A stretch of 64,000 nucleotides of DNA from Rhizobium esperanzae (GTDB taxonomy: Bacteria; Pseudomonadota; Alphaproteobacteria; Rhizobiales; Rhizobiaceae): contig NZ_JACIFY010000001.1 in NCBI RefSeq assembly GCF_014197615.1, positions 186,001 to 250,000 on the forward strand, in the 5' to 3' direction. Below the pieces are notes generated by a model that did not search any database, had not been told where the DNA came from, and saw only the letters and a program-made list of their open reading frames with translations. The translations under genes were made by a program, and so were the position numbers. Below, piece by piece: positions 47,148-56,502 of this stretch; the first letter of the stretch is position 1; every line of letters begins with the position of its first letter.

Positions 47148-47525
47148 TCACAGCCGTCTTGCCTCCGAGAGATGCCCGGCAAACCCGGTGAGCATGACCG
47201 CGAACGGAATACTCCGAACAACTCTGGCAGCAACGAAGGTTGCAGTGATCGCCGCGGCAAGTTTCAGCCAGGGATAGTCGCCGAGTTGGACGTGGGCGTC
47301 GGAATCGACCGATCTTGCCTTGGCTTTCAGCGCCGCCTCGGCGTCCTCGCGCAATACGCCGATCCGGGCCTTCAGCAGCCTTAACTCCTGCTGCAGGGCG
47401 GTCAGATCCTGATCGGCTTTTTCACGCGCGGTCGGCACGGCGGCATCTGCAAAAGGCGGCTCACCCTCTGCGATCAGCTCGTCGGGATCAGGAAGGCGAC
47501 CGTCGCGGTTGACAGATGACTGCAT
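47148..47525 (-). CDS. Hypothetical helical protein with membrane segment (YqjD-like layout)
   Basis: Encodes 125 residues. A helical region REKADQDLTALQQELRLLKARIGVLREDAEAALKAKA is followed by a hydrophobic stretch LKLAAAITATFVAARVVRSIPFAVML. This layout recalls ribosome- or membrane-associated YqjD/ElaB-type proteins, but I do not claim membership. Start ATG 47525 follows GAGG at good distance. It lies 76 bases after the neighbouring stress-type gene, with a hairpin at 47561-47584 between. Confidence 0.65.
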   Translation of the reverse strand: MQSSVNRDGRLPDPDELIAEGEPPFADAAVPTAREKADQDLTALQQELRLLKARIGVLREDAEAALKAKARSVDSDAHVQLGDYPWLKLAAAITATFVAARVVRSIPFAVMLTGFAGHLSEARRL

Positions 47526-47560
47526 GGACATATCCTCGAATAGAAATGCGCATTGAGATG

Positions 47561-47584
47561 AGGCTCGGCATTCCAGCCGAGCCT
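47561..47584 (-). other. Hairpin between the two stress-type genes
   Basis: AGGCTCGGC and GCCGAGCCT form a nine-base-pair stem with a six-base loop and no T run. It may lower expression of the second gene or protect the upstream message. Confidence 0.5.
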
Positions 47585-47601
47585 GGGCTTGCTTCGCTGC
47601 A

Positions 47602-48315
47602 TCAGTGGTCGCGTCGGAACCCCTGGCTCTGATGAGCTCCGCCTTGCGACTGAGTTTGTGATTGGCCCTGAGACGGGCGATTGGCGTCGGTCGCTGATGC
47701 GGGATCACCGCTGAAGGTGTAGGCGCGCACCTTGGCGCTTCCATGCGTGCTGTCTCGCATCGCCATCGGGCGCATGCCGCCGGACGCAACACTGCCGGAA
47801 ACCGACGATGGCCGCTCGTCGAGCGCGTTCTCCGAGACGGCAAGATCATCCGACGCTTTGCCGCCAGAGGTCTGGCCGGCAAAACTGCTGTTGGATCCGC
47901 TTTCTGTCCCGTCCTCCGACGCCCAGAGATCCGCCCGCTCATCCATGTCGATGCTGCCCTCGTCGTCCAGGATATCATGGACCGTCTCATAGAGCGCGTC
48001 ATCGATATCATTGACCTGAACGAGGAAGCCGCCTCGCCTCAGCCCTTCTGCGTAGACCGCACGATCCTCGTCGGGGAAGAAGAAGTCTGCCAGCGCGTCG
48101 AAAAAGCCGCTGCGGTCATCGCTCATGGCCCCGGCATTTTTCCCGTCCGCCTCATAGCCCGGCATCAGCCTTATTCTCGCAACCGGCACACCGGCGTCCT
48201 CCAGACGGGAGACGGCGGATTCGGCTTCCGATCGGCTGTCGAAAAATGCGGTGAGGCTGCTGCCGCCTGCCGCGCCTGAAAAGGCCGAATGGCTATCGCT
48301 GTGAATGTTGCTCAT
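47602..48315 (-). CDS. General stress protein 17M-like (YflT) domain protein
   Basis: Encodes 237 residues. The N-terminal domain has SSLTAFFDSRSEAESAVSRLEDAGVPVARIRLMPG and, after a spacer, GGFLVQVNDIDDALYETVHDILDDEGSIDMDER, as in YflT/17M-like stress proteins. The C-terminal 100 residues are Ser, Gly and Gln-rich and look disordered. ATG 48315 follows AGGAG. A stress-type promoter candidate lies 64 bases upstream, divergent from that of the TerC gene. Function unknown. Confidence 0.8.
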   Translation of the reverse strand: MSNIHSDSHSAFSGAAGGSSLTAFFDSRSEAESAVSRLEDAGVPVARIRLMPGYEADGKNAGAMSDDRSGFFDALADFFFPDEDRAVYAEGLRRGGFLVQVNDIDDALYETVHDILDDEGSIDMDERADLWASEDGTESGSNSSFAGQTSGGKASDDLAVSENALDERPSSVSGSVASGGMRPMAMRDSTHGSAKVRAYTFSGDPASATDANRPSQGQSQTQSQGGAHQSQGFRRDH

Positions 48316-48378
48316 GGGAATCTCCTCTCGATGCATAGAGCCAGGCCGTCGACCCGACGTCTGGTTCCCTGACCGGAA

Positions 48379-48403
48379 AACCGGCGGATAGCAGGAATGT
48401 TCC
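48379..48403 (-). promoter_or_regulatory. EcfG-type general stress promoter candidate
   Basis: The minus strand reads GGAAC, 16 bases, GGTT, 64 bases upstream of the 17M-like gene. The first -10 base is not the consensus C. Confidence 0.55.
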
Positions 48404-48482
48404 AAGCGAATACGAGACAGAGAGACGGGCATCGGCGGCACTGCCTGCCCGCGCTTTCAGTGGCTCGTCGATAGCGAATTGA

Positions 48483-48508
48483 GGAACGGTTTGGCCCCGT
48501 GGATCGTT
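48483..48508 (+). promoter_or_regulatory. EcfG-type general stress promoter candidate for the TerC gene
   Basis: GGAAC, 17 bases, CGTT, about 80 bases upstream of the TerC start and divergent from the promoter at 48379-48403. Confidence 0.65.
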
Positions 48509-48586
48509 GTCCGGCGGCACCGCCAGCGGTTGACGTCAAACCGTCGAGACGCTAGCACGGCTCTTGACGCATTGGGGATATTTCAT

Positions 48587-49195
48587 ATGGACATCTTTAC
48601 GGCAGCCGGCCTGACGGCTTTGCTGCAGGTCATTGCTATCGACCTCGTTCTCGCCGGCGACAACGCCGTGGTTATCGGTCTTGCGGCTGCCGGTCTCGAG
48701 GCCACGCAGCGCCGCAAGGCGATCATCGTCGGCATTGCGGCCGCGACCGTCCTGCGCATTCTCTTTGCCAGCGTTGCGGTCTATCTGCTGGCGATCGTCG
48801 GTCTGCTGCTGGCCGGCGGACTTCTGCTGCTGTGGGTCTGCTGGAAGATGTGGCGTGAGCTTCGCGCCGGCCACGGCGAAAGCCACGACGCGGCGGGCGC
48901 CGAACACGCGCCGAAGAAGACCTTCTTCCAGGCGGCGACACAGATCGTCATTGCCGACGTCTCCATGTCGCTCGACAACGTGCTGGCCGTCGCCGGTGCC
49001 GCGCGTGAGCATCCGAGCGTGCTGATGGTCGGCCTTGCCCTGTCGATCGCGCTGATGGGCATCGCCGCCAACCTGATCGCCCGGCTGCTCAACAACCATC
49101 GCTGGATCGCCTATGTCGGCTTGCTGATCATCCTCTACGTCTCGCTCGACATGATCTATCGCGGCGCCGTCGAGGTTATGCCCTACGTAAAGTAA
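48587..49195 (+). CDS. TerC-family membrane protein (YjbE type)
   Basis: Encodes 202 residues with about seven helices. IDLVLAGDNAVVIGLAAAGLE and QIVIADVSMSLDNVLAVAGAA are the paired Asp-Asn motifs of TerC transporters, which in other bacteria export manganese or load it onto secreted enzymes. The substrate here is inferred. It ends 15 bases from the converging MBL gene. Confidence 0.9.
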   Translation: MDIFTAAGLTALLQVIAIDLVLAGDNAVVIGLAAAGLEATQRRKAIIVGIAAATVLRILFASVAVYLLAIVGLLLAGGLLLLWVCWKMWRELRAGHGESHDAAGAEHAPKKTFFQAATQIVIADVSMSLDNVLAVAGAAREHPSVLMVGLALSIALMGIAANLIARLLNNHRWIAYVGLLIILYVSLDMIYRGAVEVMPYVK

Positions 49196-49210
49196 CCGTG
49201 GGATCGGGGC

Positions 49211-50035
49211 TCAGGCCTCGATCCTGACCTCGGTTTCGAAGCTCATCTGGTCATAGGCCGGCACCACATGGTCCGGCGTCTCGGCCATCACCACGTCGTA
49301 ATCGAGCGGCGTGTGCATATGGGTGAGGATCGCCCGTTTCGGCTTCAGCCGGCCGATCCAGTCGAGCGACTGTTCCAGCGACAGATGGCTCGGATGATAC
49401 GTATATTGCAGCGCGTCGATAATCAGCACATCGAGATTTTGAAGCTTGTCGACGGTCTGCGGCGGAAAATCGCTGATATCGCTGCAATAAGCCACATCGC
49501 CGATCCGAAAACCGAGCGAGTGGATATCGCCGTGCTGCTGAATATGCGGATGAAACTGTATTTTGCCGCCGGGGCCGCGGATTTCGACGGGTTCGTCGAG
49601 GTTTTCGATGACGACAGGCAGCACGATCGGCGGATAATTGCTGCCCGGCGGCGTTTCCAGGCAATAGCCGAAAGCGTCACGCAGCCTGTCCATCGTAAAC
49701 TGGTCGGCAAAGATCGGCACCCGGCGGCGCGTATTGTGAAAATAGCCGCGCAGATCGTCGATGCCATGAATATGGTCCGCATGCGGATGGCTGTAGAGCA
49801 CGGCATCGACATGGTCGGCCCCTGCCCTGATCATCTGCTCGCGAAAATCCGGCCCGGTGTCGATGACCACGGTGGTGACACCGCCATCCTGCGCAAATTG
49901 CTGCACCATGAAGGCGGCGCGCGTACGCCGGTTCTTCGGATTGTCGGGATTGCAGGCGCCCCAGTCGCCGGTGATGCGCGGTACGCCGGGTGACGACGAA
50001 CAGCCGAGAATGGTGAAGCGCCGCCGATAGAGCAC
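49211..50035 (-). CDS. MBL-fold metallo-hydrolase (PhnP/RNase Z-like)
   Basis: Encodes about 274 residues. The zinc motif SHPHADHIHGIDDLR (HxHxDH) is near residue 85, then YCSDISDFPP and ILTHMHTPLDYD. FTILGCSSSPGVPRITGDWGACNP is the usual start. PhnP-like members cleave cyclic phosphodiesters; the true substrate is unknown. GTG 50035 overlaps closely behind tatD (stop 50040), so the two are coupled. Widely conserved order metG-tatD-MBL. Confidence 0.9.
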   Translation of the reverse strand: MLYRRRFTILGCSSSPGVPRITGDWGACNPDNPKNRRTRAAFMVQQFAQDGGVTTVVIDTGPDFREQMIRAGADHVDAVLYSHPHADHIHGIDDLRGYFHNTRRRVPIFADQFTMDRLRDAFGYCLETPPGSNYPPIVLPVVIENLDEPVEIRGPGGKIQFHPHIQQHGDIHSLGFRIGDVAYCSDISDFPPQTVDKLQNLDVLIIDALQYTYHPSHLSLEQSLDWIGRLKPKRAILTHMHTPLDYDVVMAETPDHVVPAYDQMSFETEVRIEA

Positions 50036-50039
50036 GCTC

Positions 50040-50822
50040 TCAGACCCTCGGCATCTTCGTAAACAGCCGCAATGCGTTCTCCGTCGTGATCCGCGCGACC
50101 TCTGCATAGGAAAGGCCGATCGTCTCGGCGAGCACCTCGGCGGTGTTGACGACATAGGACGGTTCATTGCGCTTGCCGCGCCAGCGCTTCGGCGCCAGAT
50201 ACGGCGCGTCCGTTTCCACCAGCAGCCGATCCCGAGGGATCGTCTTGGCGATCTCCCGCAGCTCTTCCGATTTCGGGAAGGTCAGGATGCCGGAGAAGGA
50301 GATGTAGCCGCCGAGCGCAACGCCGGTCTGCGCCAGTTCCGGGCCGGCCGAGAAGCAGTGCAGGATGAAGGGGAAGGCCCCCTTCCCGGTTTCCTCGGTC
50401 AGGATCGCGGCCATGTCTTCATCGGCGCTGCGGCTGTGGATGACGAGCGGCAGCCGGGTCTCGCGCGCCGCGGCGATATGGCGGCGGAAGCCGGTCTGCT
50501 GGTCCTCGGGCTTCTGCGTGTCGTAGAAATAGTCGAGGCCGGCCTCGCCGATGGCGACGACCTTCTCATGGGCGTTCGCCAAGCGGACCAGATCTTCCGT
50601 CTGGACATCAAGCTCTTCGTCGGCATTGTTCGGATGCGTGCCGACCGAGCAGAACACCGAAGGATATTTCTCGGTGATCGCAAGAAGGGCGTCGAGCTTG
50701 CGCACCCGTGTCGAGATCGTCACCATCTGCCTGACGCCGGCCTGATGGGCGCGCGCGACAATCTCGTCGCGCTCCGCCTCGAAATCGGCGAAATCCAGAT
50801 GGCAATGCGTATCGATCAGCAC
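50040..50822 (-). CDS. tatD: TatD-family metal-dependent hydrolase
   Basis: Encodes 260 residues with a GTG start, reading IDTHCHLDFADFEAERDEIV. Metal ligands are seen in THCHLD, AIGEAGLDYFYD, VIHSR, LHCFSAG and LVETDAPYLAP. TatD enzymes are 3'-5' DNases linked to repair, and some act on D-tyrosyl-tRNA. It starts 5 bases after the metG stop. Confidence 0.93.
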   Translation of the reverse strand: MLIDTHCHLDFADFEAERDEIVARAHQAGVRQMVTISTRVRKLDALLAITEKYPSVFCSVGTHPNNADEELDVQTEDLVRLANAHEKVVAIGEAGLDYFYDTQKPEDQQTGFRRHIAAARETRLPLVIHSRSADEDMAAILTEETGKGAFPFILHCFSAGPELAQTGVALGGYISFSGILTFPKSEELREIAKTIPRDRLLVETDAPYLAPKRWRGKRNEPSYVVNTAEVLAETIGLSYAEVARITTENALRLFTKMPRV

Positions 50823-50826
50823 GGCC

Positions 50827-52377
50827 TCAAGCCTCCGGAGCCACGTAGCGCGGGAAGACCGGCGTCGGCGCTTCGAGCGGCGTTCCGGCAACGAGACGGC
50901 CGGCCGGCCCAAGAGCGGCGAAGTCGCGTTTGTCTTTCGGTGCCGCGACCCGGTCGAGCAGCTTGCCGGATGATTCCGGCATGAAGGGCTGCAGCAGGAT
51001 GGCGATCTGGCGCACGACTTCGGCGGTGACATAGAGCACCGTGCCCATCCGCTCCGGATCGGTCTTCTTCAGCGCCCACGGCGCCTGGCCGGCGAAATAA
51101 CGGTCGGTCTCGGAAACCACCGCGATGATCGAGGCGAGCGCCCGGTGGATCTGCTGTTTACCCATGTCCTCGCGCGTCGAGGCATGCAGCGCGTCGGCCT
51201 GGGCCAGCATCGCCTTGTCCTCGTCGCTAAGCGGCCCGCATTCCGGGATCTTGCCGTCGCAGTTCTTGACGATCATCGACAGCGAGCGGCTGGCGAGATT
51301 GCCGATGCCGTTGGCAAGGTCGGAATTGATGCGGATGCCGATCGCCTCTTCGCTGTAGCTGCCGTCCTGGCCGAAGGAGACTTCGCGCAGGAAGAAGTAG
51401 CGAACCTGGTCGAGGCCGAAATGGTTCACCAGATTGACGGGATCGACGACGTTGCCGAGCGACTTCGACATCTTCTCGCCCTTGTTGAGCAGGAAGCCAT
51501 GGGCAAACACCCGCTTCGGCAACGGCAGCTTTGCCGACATCAGGAAGGCCGGCCAATAGACGGCATGAAAGCGGATGATGTCCTTGCCGATGATGTGCAC
51601 GTCGGCCGGCCAGTATTTCGCCCGCGGGCCGTTCTTGTCTTCGATATAGCCGGTCGCGGTGATGTAGTTGGTCAGCGCGTCGACCCAGACATACATGACA
51701 TGGGAGGGATCGTTCGGCACCTTGATGCCCCAGTCGAAGGTCGTGCGCGAGACCGACAGGTCTTTCAGGCCCGACTTGACGAAGGAGATCACCTCATTGC
51801 GGCGCTCGGCCGGACCGATGAAATCCGGGTTCGCCTCGTAATGGGCAAGCAGCTTCTCCTGGTATTCGGAGAGCTTGAAGAAATAGCTCGCCTCTTCCAC
51901 CCATTCGACGGGCGTGCCTTGCGGCCCGTAGCGCACGCCGTCGGCGCGCAGCTCCGTCTCGTTTTCCTGATAATAGGCCTCGTCGCGCACCGAGTACCAG
52001 CCGGCATAGCTGTCCTTGTAGATGTCGCCATTGTCGGCCATCAGGTTCCAGATGTTGCGCGATGTCTCGTGATGACGCTCCTGCGTGGTGCGGATGAAGT
52101 CGTCATTCGAGGCGTTGAGCAGCTTGGCCATCGCCTGGAATTCGCCGGAGTTGCGATCGGCAAGCGCCTGCGCGGTGATCCCCTCGCCACGTGCCGTCTG
52201 CTGCATCTTCTGGCCGTGTTCGTCGGTGCCGGTCAGGAAGAACACGTCCTTGCCGTCCAGGCGCTGGTAGCGCGCCATCGCATCCGTCGCGATCAGCTCA
52301 TAGGCATGGCCGATATGCGGCTTGCCGTTGGGATAGGAAATCGCGGTGGTGATGTAGAAGGGTGTCTTGTCTGTCAT
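50827..52377 (-). CDS. metG: Methionyl-tRNA synthetase
   Basis: Encodes 516 residues, the short form lacking the C-terminal dimer domain. The HIGH motif appears as [12 protein letters not shown] near residue 20, and KMSKS as [17 protein letters not shown] near 300. The knuckle lacks the zinc cysteines, as in alphaproteobacterial type enzymes. Start ATG 52377. First gene of metG-tatD-MBL. Confidence 0.96.
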   Translation of the reverse strand: MTDKTPFYITTAISYPNGKPHIGHAYELIATDAMARYQRLDGKDVFFLTGTDEHGQKMQQTARGEGITAQALADRNSGEFQAMAKLLNASNDDFIRTTQERHHETSRNIWNLMADNGDIYKDSYAGWYSVRDEAYYQENETELRADGVRYGPQGTPVEWVEEASYFFKLSEYQEKLLAHYEANPDFIGPAERRNEVISFVKSGLKDLSVSRTTFDWGIKVPNDPSHVMYVWVDALTNYITATGYIEDKNGPRAKYWPADVHIIGKDIIRFHAVYWPAFLMSAKLPLPKRVFAHGFLLNKGEKMSKSLGNVVDPVNLVNHFGLDQVRYFFLREVSFGQDGSYSEEAIGIRINSDLANGIGNLASRSLSMIVKNCDGKIPECGPLSDEDKAMLAQADALHASTREDMGKQQIHRALASIIAVVSETDRYFAGQAPWALKKTDPERMGTVLYVTAEVVRQIAILLQPFMPESSGKLLDRVAAPKDKRDFAALGPAGRLVAGTPLEAPTPVFPRYVAPEA

Positions 52378-52611
52378 GGCGGCCAATGTCCGGCTAACTC
52401 TATAAAAATGGTCAGCCGCTCTTAGCGCATGTCACCGTCAAGCGAAACATCAAGTTTTACCCTCGCCAATGATTTCCGGGAGGTGGGCACGGTGAACTTG
52501 ACTCAGCTTGAGCCGCAATCTACCCCTCATGAAAAAGAGGGCGGAACAGAAGCAAGTGCCAGTTTTCATCTACCGGGATAGTCGTGGCCGCGCGCCGTCG
52601 GAGGCGCTTGC

Positions 52612-53400
52612 TTGACATTCGAGCCTCTCTATTCGCTTTCGGGCCTCTTCGTCGGCGCGCTCGTCGGCATCACCGGCGTTGGTGGCGGTTCACTGATGAC
52701 CCCGCTGCTGGTGCTGCTCTTCGGCGTCCATCCCGCCACCGCGGTCGGCACCGATCTTCTCTACGCGGCGATCACCAAGACGGCCGGCACCGCCGTTCAC
52801 GGCGCGCACGGGCGCATCAACTGGAAGATCGTCGGCGGCCTTGCCGTCGGCAGCGTGCCCGCCGCCCTGCTGATGCTCTGGCTGCTGGCGGGCGTCGACC
52901 GCAAGAGCATCGGCGTCACCAATACGATCACCACAGCACTTGGCTGGCTTCTCGTCATGACCGCGATCATGCTGGTCTTCCGGGGCCCGATCCTCGAATT
53001 GGCACGCCGCGCCATTGGCGATCGCACGCCGCCGCGGCCGGCGGTTATCCTCACCCTCACCGTCGCACTCGGGTTCCTGCTCGGCGTTCTCGTCACCTTG
53101 ACCTCGGTCGGCGCCGGCGCGCTGGGCGTGACGATCCTGCTCGTCCTTTATCCCAGGCTCGATGTGCGCGAGATTGTCGGTTCCGATATCGTCCATGCAG
53201 TGCCGCTGACACTGATCGGCGGCATGGGTTACTGGCTGATCGGCGAGATCGACTGGCCGATGCTGTTTGCCCTGCTTGTCGGTTCTATCCCCGGCATCAT
53301 CATCGGCAGCCTTTTGGCGCCGAAGCTGCACGAACGCACCATCCGCATCGTCCTTGCCGCCACCCTTGCCGTCGTCGCTTGGAAGCTGCTGGCCAGCTGA
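52612..53400 (+). CDS. TauE/SafE-family sulfite/sulfonate exporter
   Basis: Encodes 262 residues with about eight helices. The N-terminal block LSGLFVGALVGITGVGGGSLMTPLLVLLFGVHPATAVGTDLLYAAITKTAGTAVH and the second LGFLLGVLVTLTSVGAGALGVT are family motifs. TTG 52612 is chosen because GGAGGCG lies just upstream and the domain begins there. One base from the converging holB gene. Confidence 0.9.
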   Translation: MTFEPLYSLSGLFVGALVGITGVGGGSLMTPLLVLLFGVHPATAVGTDLLYAAITKTAGTAVHGAHGRINWKIVGGLAVGSVPAALLMLWLLAGVDRKSIGVTNTITTALGWLLVMTAIMLVFRGPILELARRAIGDRTPPRPAVILTLTVALGFLLGVLVTLTSVGAGALGVTILLVLYPRLDVREIVGSDIVHAVPLTLIGGMGYWLIGEIDWPMLFALLVGSIPGIIIGSLLAPKLHERTIRIVLAATLAVVAWKLLAS

Positions 53401-53401
53401 C

Positions 53402-54427
53402 CTACAGGCCCGGCTGCTTGATGTCGGCGAGAATGCCGATGATCGTCTGCTTGCGGTCGAGATTATAGGCATCGGAGATGGTCAGCCGCTCGGTGATCTC
53501 GGAATAGAGCCGCGCCAGCCGTTCCGCCGCGGTGATCCGCCCTTCGCCTGCCGCTGCGCGCGCCCGGTTCATGATGTCGTCGCCGACATGGTTGACGAAG
53601 AAATCGAAGATCGTGTCGCTTTCCCGGCCCGAAAGCGCGTCGGCCAGCCGATGCATCGCCTTACGGGCCGTCGGCCCTTCGGCGGCAAGCATCTCGTCAT
53701 AGGCGGCGATGATCTCGCCGCCGCCGTAGTTCAACAGTTTCAGTGCCTCGCCGACGCTGCCCTTGGCAGCGGAAAGCAGCGCCCCGCCCTCGCCTGACAG
53801 GCCGAGATGGGCAAGGGCCGCCAGCAGCGCGTCGTCGGAAAGCGGCGCCAGTTTCAGCGGCAGGCAGCGCGAGCGGATGGTCGGCAGCAGTCGTCCCGGC
53901 GCATGCGAGAGCACCAGGAACAGCGCCCGTTTCGGCGGTTCTTCGAGGATCTTCAGGATGGCGTTGGCCGCATTGCGGTTCATGTCGTCGGCCGGATCGA
54001 TGATGACGATCCGCCAATTGCCGGTGCCCGAGGTCTGCGAGAAGAACTTGCCGGCACGGCGCACTTCGTCGACGGTGATCGCCGATTTCACCTTGCCGGT
54101 CTTTTCATCCACCGGCCGGGCAAGATGCAGCAGATTATGCGAGGCGCCGGAGGCGATCTGCCGGCTGACGGCGGAGGCAGGATCCGGGTCGCCGATGGTT
54201 TCAGGCGCTGTGGCGGGATCGGGATGCGAGAGCACGTGATTGGCGAAGCGGAAGGCGAGCGTCGCCTTGCCGATGCCTTCCGGCCCCTCGATCAGGATGG
54301 CGTGATGGCCCTTGCCGGAGCTGTATGATTGCGCAAGGAAAGCCTCGGCCTCCGCATGGCCGAACAGCCTGGTATTTTCGCCCGGCCAGATGGCGCCGTC
54401 GAGCAGTCCGGGCCTCTCTTCACTCAT
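53402..54427 (-). CDS. holB: DNA polymerase III delta-prime subunit
   Basis: Encodes 341 residues. [26 protein letters not shown] has a P-loop, [23 protein letters not shown] is the Walker B and sensor segment, and [16 protein letters not shown] the SRC motif. It is part of the clamp loader. ATG 54427 overlaps the tmk stop by eight bases. Confidence 0.95.
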   Translation of the reverse strand: MSEERPGLLDGAIWPGENTRLFGHAEAEAFLAQSYSSGKGHHAILIEGPEGIGKATLAFRFANHVLSHPDPATAPETIGDPDPASAVSRQIASGASHNLLHLARPVDEKTGKVKSAITVDEVRRAGKFFSQTSGTGNWRIVIIDPADDMNRNAANAILKILEEPPKRALFLVLSHAPGRLLPTIRSRCLPLKLAPLSDDALLAALAHLGLSGEGGALLSAAKGSVGEALKLLNYGGGEIIAAYDEMLAAEGPTARKAMHRLADALSGRESDTIFDFFVNHVGDDIMNRARAAAGEGRITAAERLARLYSEITERLTISDAYNLDRKQTIIGILADIKQPGL

Positions 54428-55130
54428 GATGGGCGGCTTCCGGCATTCGGGCACGATCGGCAGGCGACAGCAGCTGTTGGACGATTGTCAGGATTTCGGC
54501 CGCGATCGCCTCCTCGCTCTGCATGGCGCTGACCACGTGGCAGCGCTCGGGCTCGCGAGCGGCGATATCGAGAAAGGCCTCGCGCCGTTTCTCGTGCGTT
54601 TCGAGCCGCTCTTTCTCGAAGCGATCGGGTGCATCGGCGGCGGCGCGCTTCTGCGCCCGCTCCAGCCCGATCTTGGCGGGAATGTCGAGGATCACGGTGC
54701 AATCCGGCGTGACGCCGTTAATGGCGATGCGCTGCAGCGTCTCGATGAAATCCGGCTCGAGATTGCCGGTGATGCCCTGGTAGACACGCGAAGAATCCAT
54801 GAAGCGGTCGCAAAGCACGATCTTGCCGGCGGTCAGCGCCGGCCGGATCACCTCTTCGACATGGTCGTTGCGCGCGGCAGCAAAGAGGATCGCTTCCATG
54901 CGCGTACCGTAGGCTTCGGCAGCCCCCGACAGCAGCACGTGACGCACGGCCTCCGCCCCCGGCGATCCGCCCGGTTCGCGCGTCGTCAGCACGTCGTGGC
55001 CTTCGCCCTTCAGCGCCGCGGCGAGGCGGCGGATCTGCGTGGACTTGCCAGCGCCTTCCCCGCCTTCAAACGTAACGAACAATCCCGTACCGGATGACAA
55101 TGCCAACTTCCCGCATTCCAGGCGCCGCAT
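54420..55130 (-). CDS. tmk: Thymidylate kinase
   Basis: About 226-236 residues. The P-loop [30 protein letters not shown], and [13 protein letters not shown] are the family motifs. Phosphorylates dTMP to dTDP. ATG 55130 is used, but TTG 55100 with GGGAAG upstream (reading [15 protein letters not shown]) is at least as likely from family length. Overlaps holB. Confidence 0.94.
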   Translation of the reverse strand: MRRLECGKLALSSGTGLFVTFEGGEGAGKSTQIRRLAAALKGEGHDVLTTREPGGSPGAEAVRHVLLSGAAEAYGTRMEAILFAAARNDHVEEVIRPALTAGKIVLCDRFMDSSRVYQGITGNLEPDFIETLQRIAINGVTPDCTVILDIPAKIGLERAQKRAAADAPDRFEKERLETHEKRREAFLDIAAREPERCHVVSAMQSEEAIAAEILTIVQQLLSPADRARMPEAAHHE

Positions 55131-55235
55131 ATGCGCCCCACCTCTTCTATCTATCTGAAGATGTCGGGGAGGAAAACCTTTCGCCGCGGCGACATATTCA
55201 CCTTTCCCAGCAAAACGCATGGGAAGGCCTGCCGT

Positions 55236-56432
55236 TCAGCCGGGCGCGGACTTGTCCCAGAGCCAGGAGAAGAACAGCGATTCGCCGAGTTCCAGCATGG
55301 CGTCGACCGCCCGGCTGCTGAGCGAGCCCTCGCCGACCGCCTGCACGGTATAGAGCGGCACTTCCCTGAGCAGCCGCGACCCTGCGAAAATCCTCAGCGT
55401 GCCTGCCTGGGTATCCGCCTCTACCGGCGCCGTCAGCGGCCAGCGATAGACGATGCGCGCCGACAGCCGGTCGGGATTGCTGATCGGAATATAGACGCTG
55501 ACCGGCGCCTTGGCGACGAGATCGACGGTGCGCGCCGTGCCGCCATAGACGCTGGCTGCGCCGATGACTTCCTTTTCGGCAAAGATCTGCCGGCTCTCGA
55601 AGGCGGTCAGCCCCCATTCGAGCACCCGCTTGGCTTCCTCCGTCCGCTCCTTGTCGGAAGCGATGCCGGCCAGCGCCAGAAACAGCCGCCTGCCGTCGCG
55701 CTCAACCGACGCGACGATGGAGTAGCCCTCGCCCTCGGTAAAACCGGTCGCCAGCCCGTCGGCGCCGAGATCGAGCCCGAGCAACGGGTTGCGGTTGCGC
55801 TGGAAGATCTTGTTCCACTCGAAATCCGGCTGGGCGAAATAGGGATAGAGCTTGGGGTAGGACTGCTGCAGCGCCGTGGCCAGCGTCACCATCTCACGCG
55901 CCGTCACTTTGCTCTTTCCATCGGGAAGGCCGGTGGAATTGCCGAACTCGGCCTTCTCCATGCCGAGCTCGCGGGCCCGCCGCGTCATCGACTCGGCAAA
56001 TTGCTGCTCGGTTCCGGCCATGCCCTCGGCAAGGATGATGCAGCTGTCATTGGCGCCCTGAATGGCGACGCCCTTGATCAGGTCCTCGACGCGCACGCGC
56101 GATTTGAGGCTGGCAAACATCGTTGCCGTCCGCGACGGCGCGCCGCCGGTTCTCCAGGCATATTCGGAAACCGGATATTCCGTATCGAAGGTGATCTGGC
56201 CCTTCGTCACCGCCTCGAAGACGAGATCCATCGTCATCAGCTTGGCGAGCGAAGCCGGTGAAAAGCTCTGATCCTCGTTCTTGGCGAGAAGCACCGTGCC
56301 GGTGGCGGCCTCGATCATATAGGCCTGCTCCGCCTTGGTGGCGAAACCGGCAGCACCGCTATCGGCTGCAATTGCTCCAGTGGCGAGCGGCATGATGCAT
56401 ACAAGCAGGCGAAGCAAAGGCTTCAGCATCAA
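55236..56432 (-). CDS. D-alanyl-D-alanine carboxypeptidase family protein with altered active-site motifs
   Basis: Encodes 398 residues. A signal peptide ends near AIAAD. The nucleophile motif SLAK is at residues 61-64. The second motif, usually SxN, reads GAN (126-128), and the third, usually KTG, reads ATG (228-230) in ADGLATGFTEGEGYS. The rest, including a C-terminal beta domain (from about 290), is normal for a PBP5/DacC-like protein. Either the catalysis uses other residues or the protein is a structural relative. Probably co-transcribed with tmk-holB downstream and rlpA upstream. Confidence 0.88.
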   Translation of the reverse strand: MMLKPLLRLLVCIMPLATGAIAADSGAAGFATKAEQAYMIEAATGTVLLAKNEDQSFSPASLAKLMTMDLVFEAVTKGQITFDTEYPVSEYAWRTGGAPSRTATMFASLKSRVRVEDLIKGVAIQGANDSCIILAEGMAGTEQQFAESMTRRARELGMEKAEFGNSTGLPDGKSKVTAREMVTLATALQQSYPKLYPYFAQPDFEWNKIFQRNRNPLLGLDLGADGLATGFTEGEGYSIVASVERDGRRLFLALAGIASDKERTEEAKRVLEWGLTAFESRQIFAEKEVIGAASVYGGTARTVDLVAKAPVSVYIPISNPDRLSARIVYRWPLTAPVEADTQAGTLRIFAGSRLLREVPLYTVQAVGEGSLSSRAVDAMLELGESLFFSWLWDKSAPG

Positions 56433-56502
56433 GAATTCCCATCGATCGAACGCGTGTCGTCAGGAGGTTAAAGCGAGAGGAAATCCGATGCAATTGCCGC
56501 GC

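Noticed and set aside
48320..48586. Manganese riboswitch (yybP-ykoY type) before the TerC gene
   Set aside because: The GC-rich inverted pieces near 48510 do not form the conserved loops; the EcfG-type promoter explains control better.
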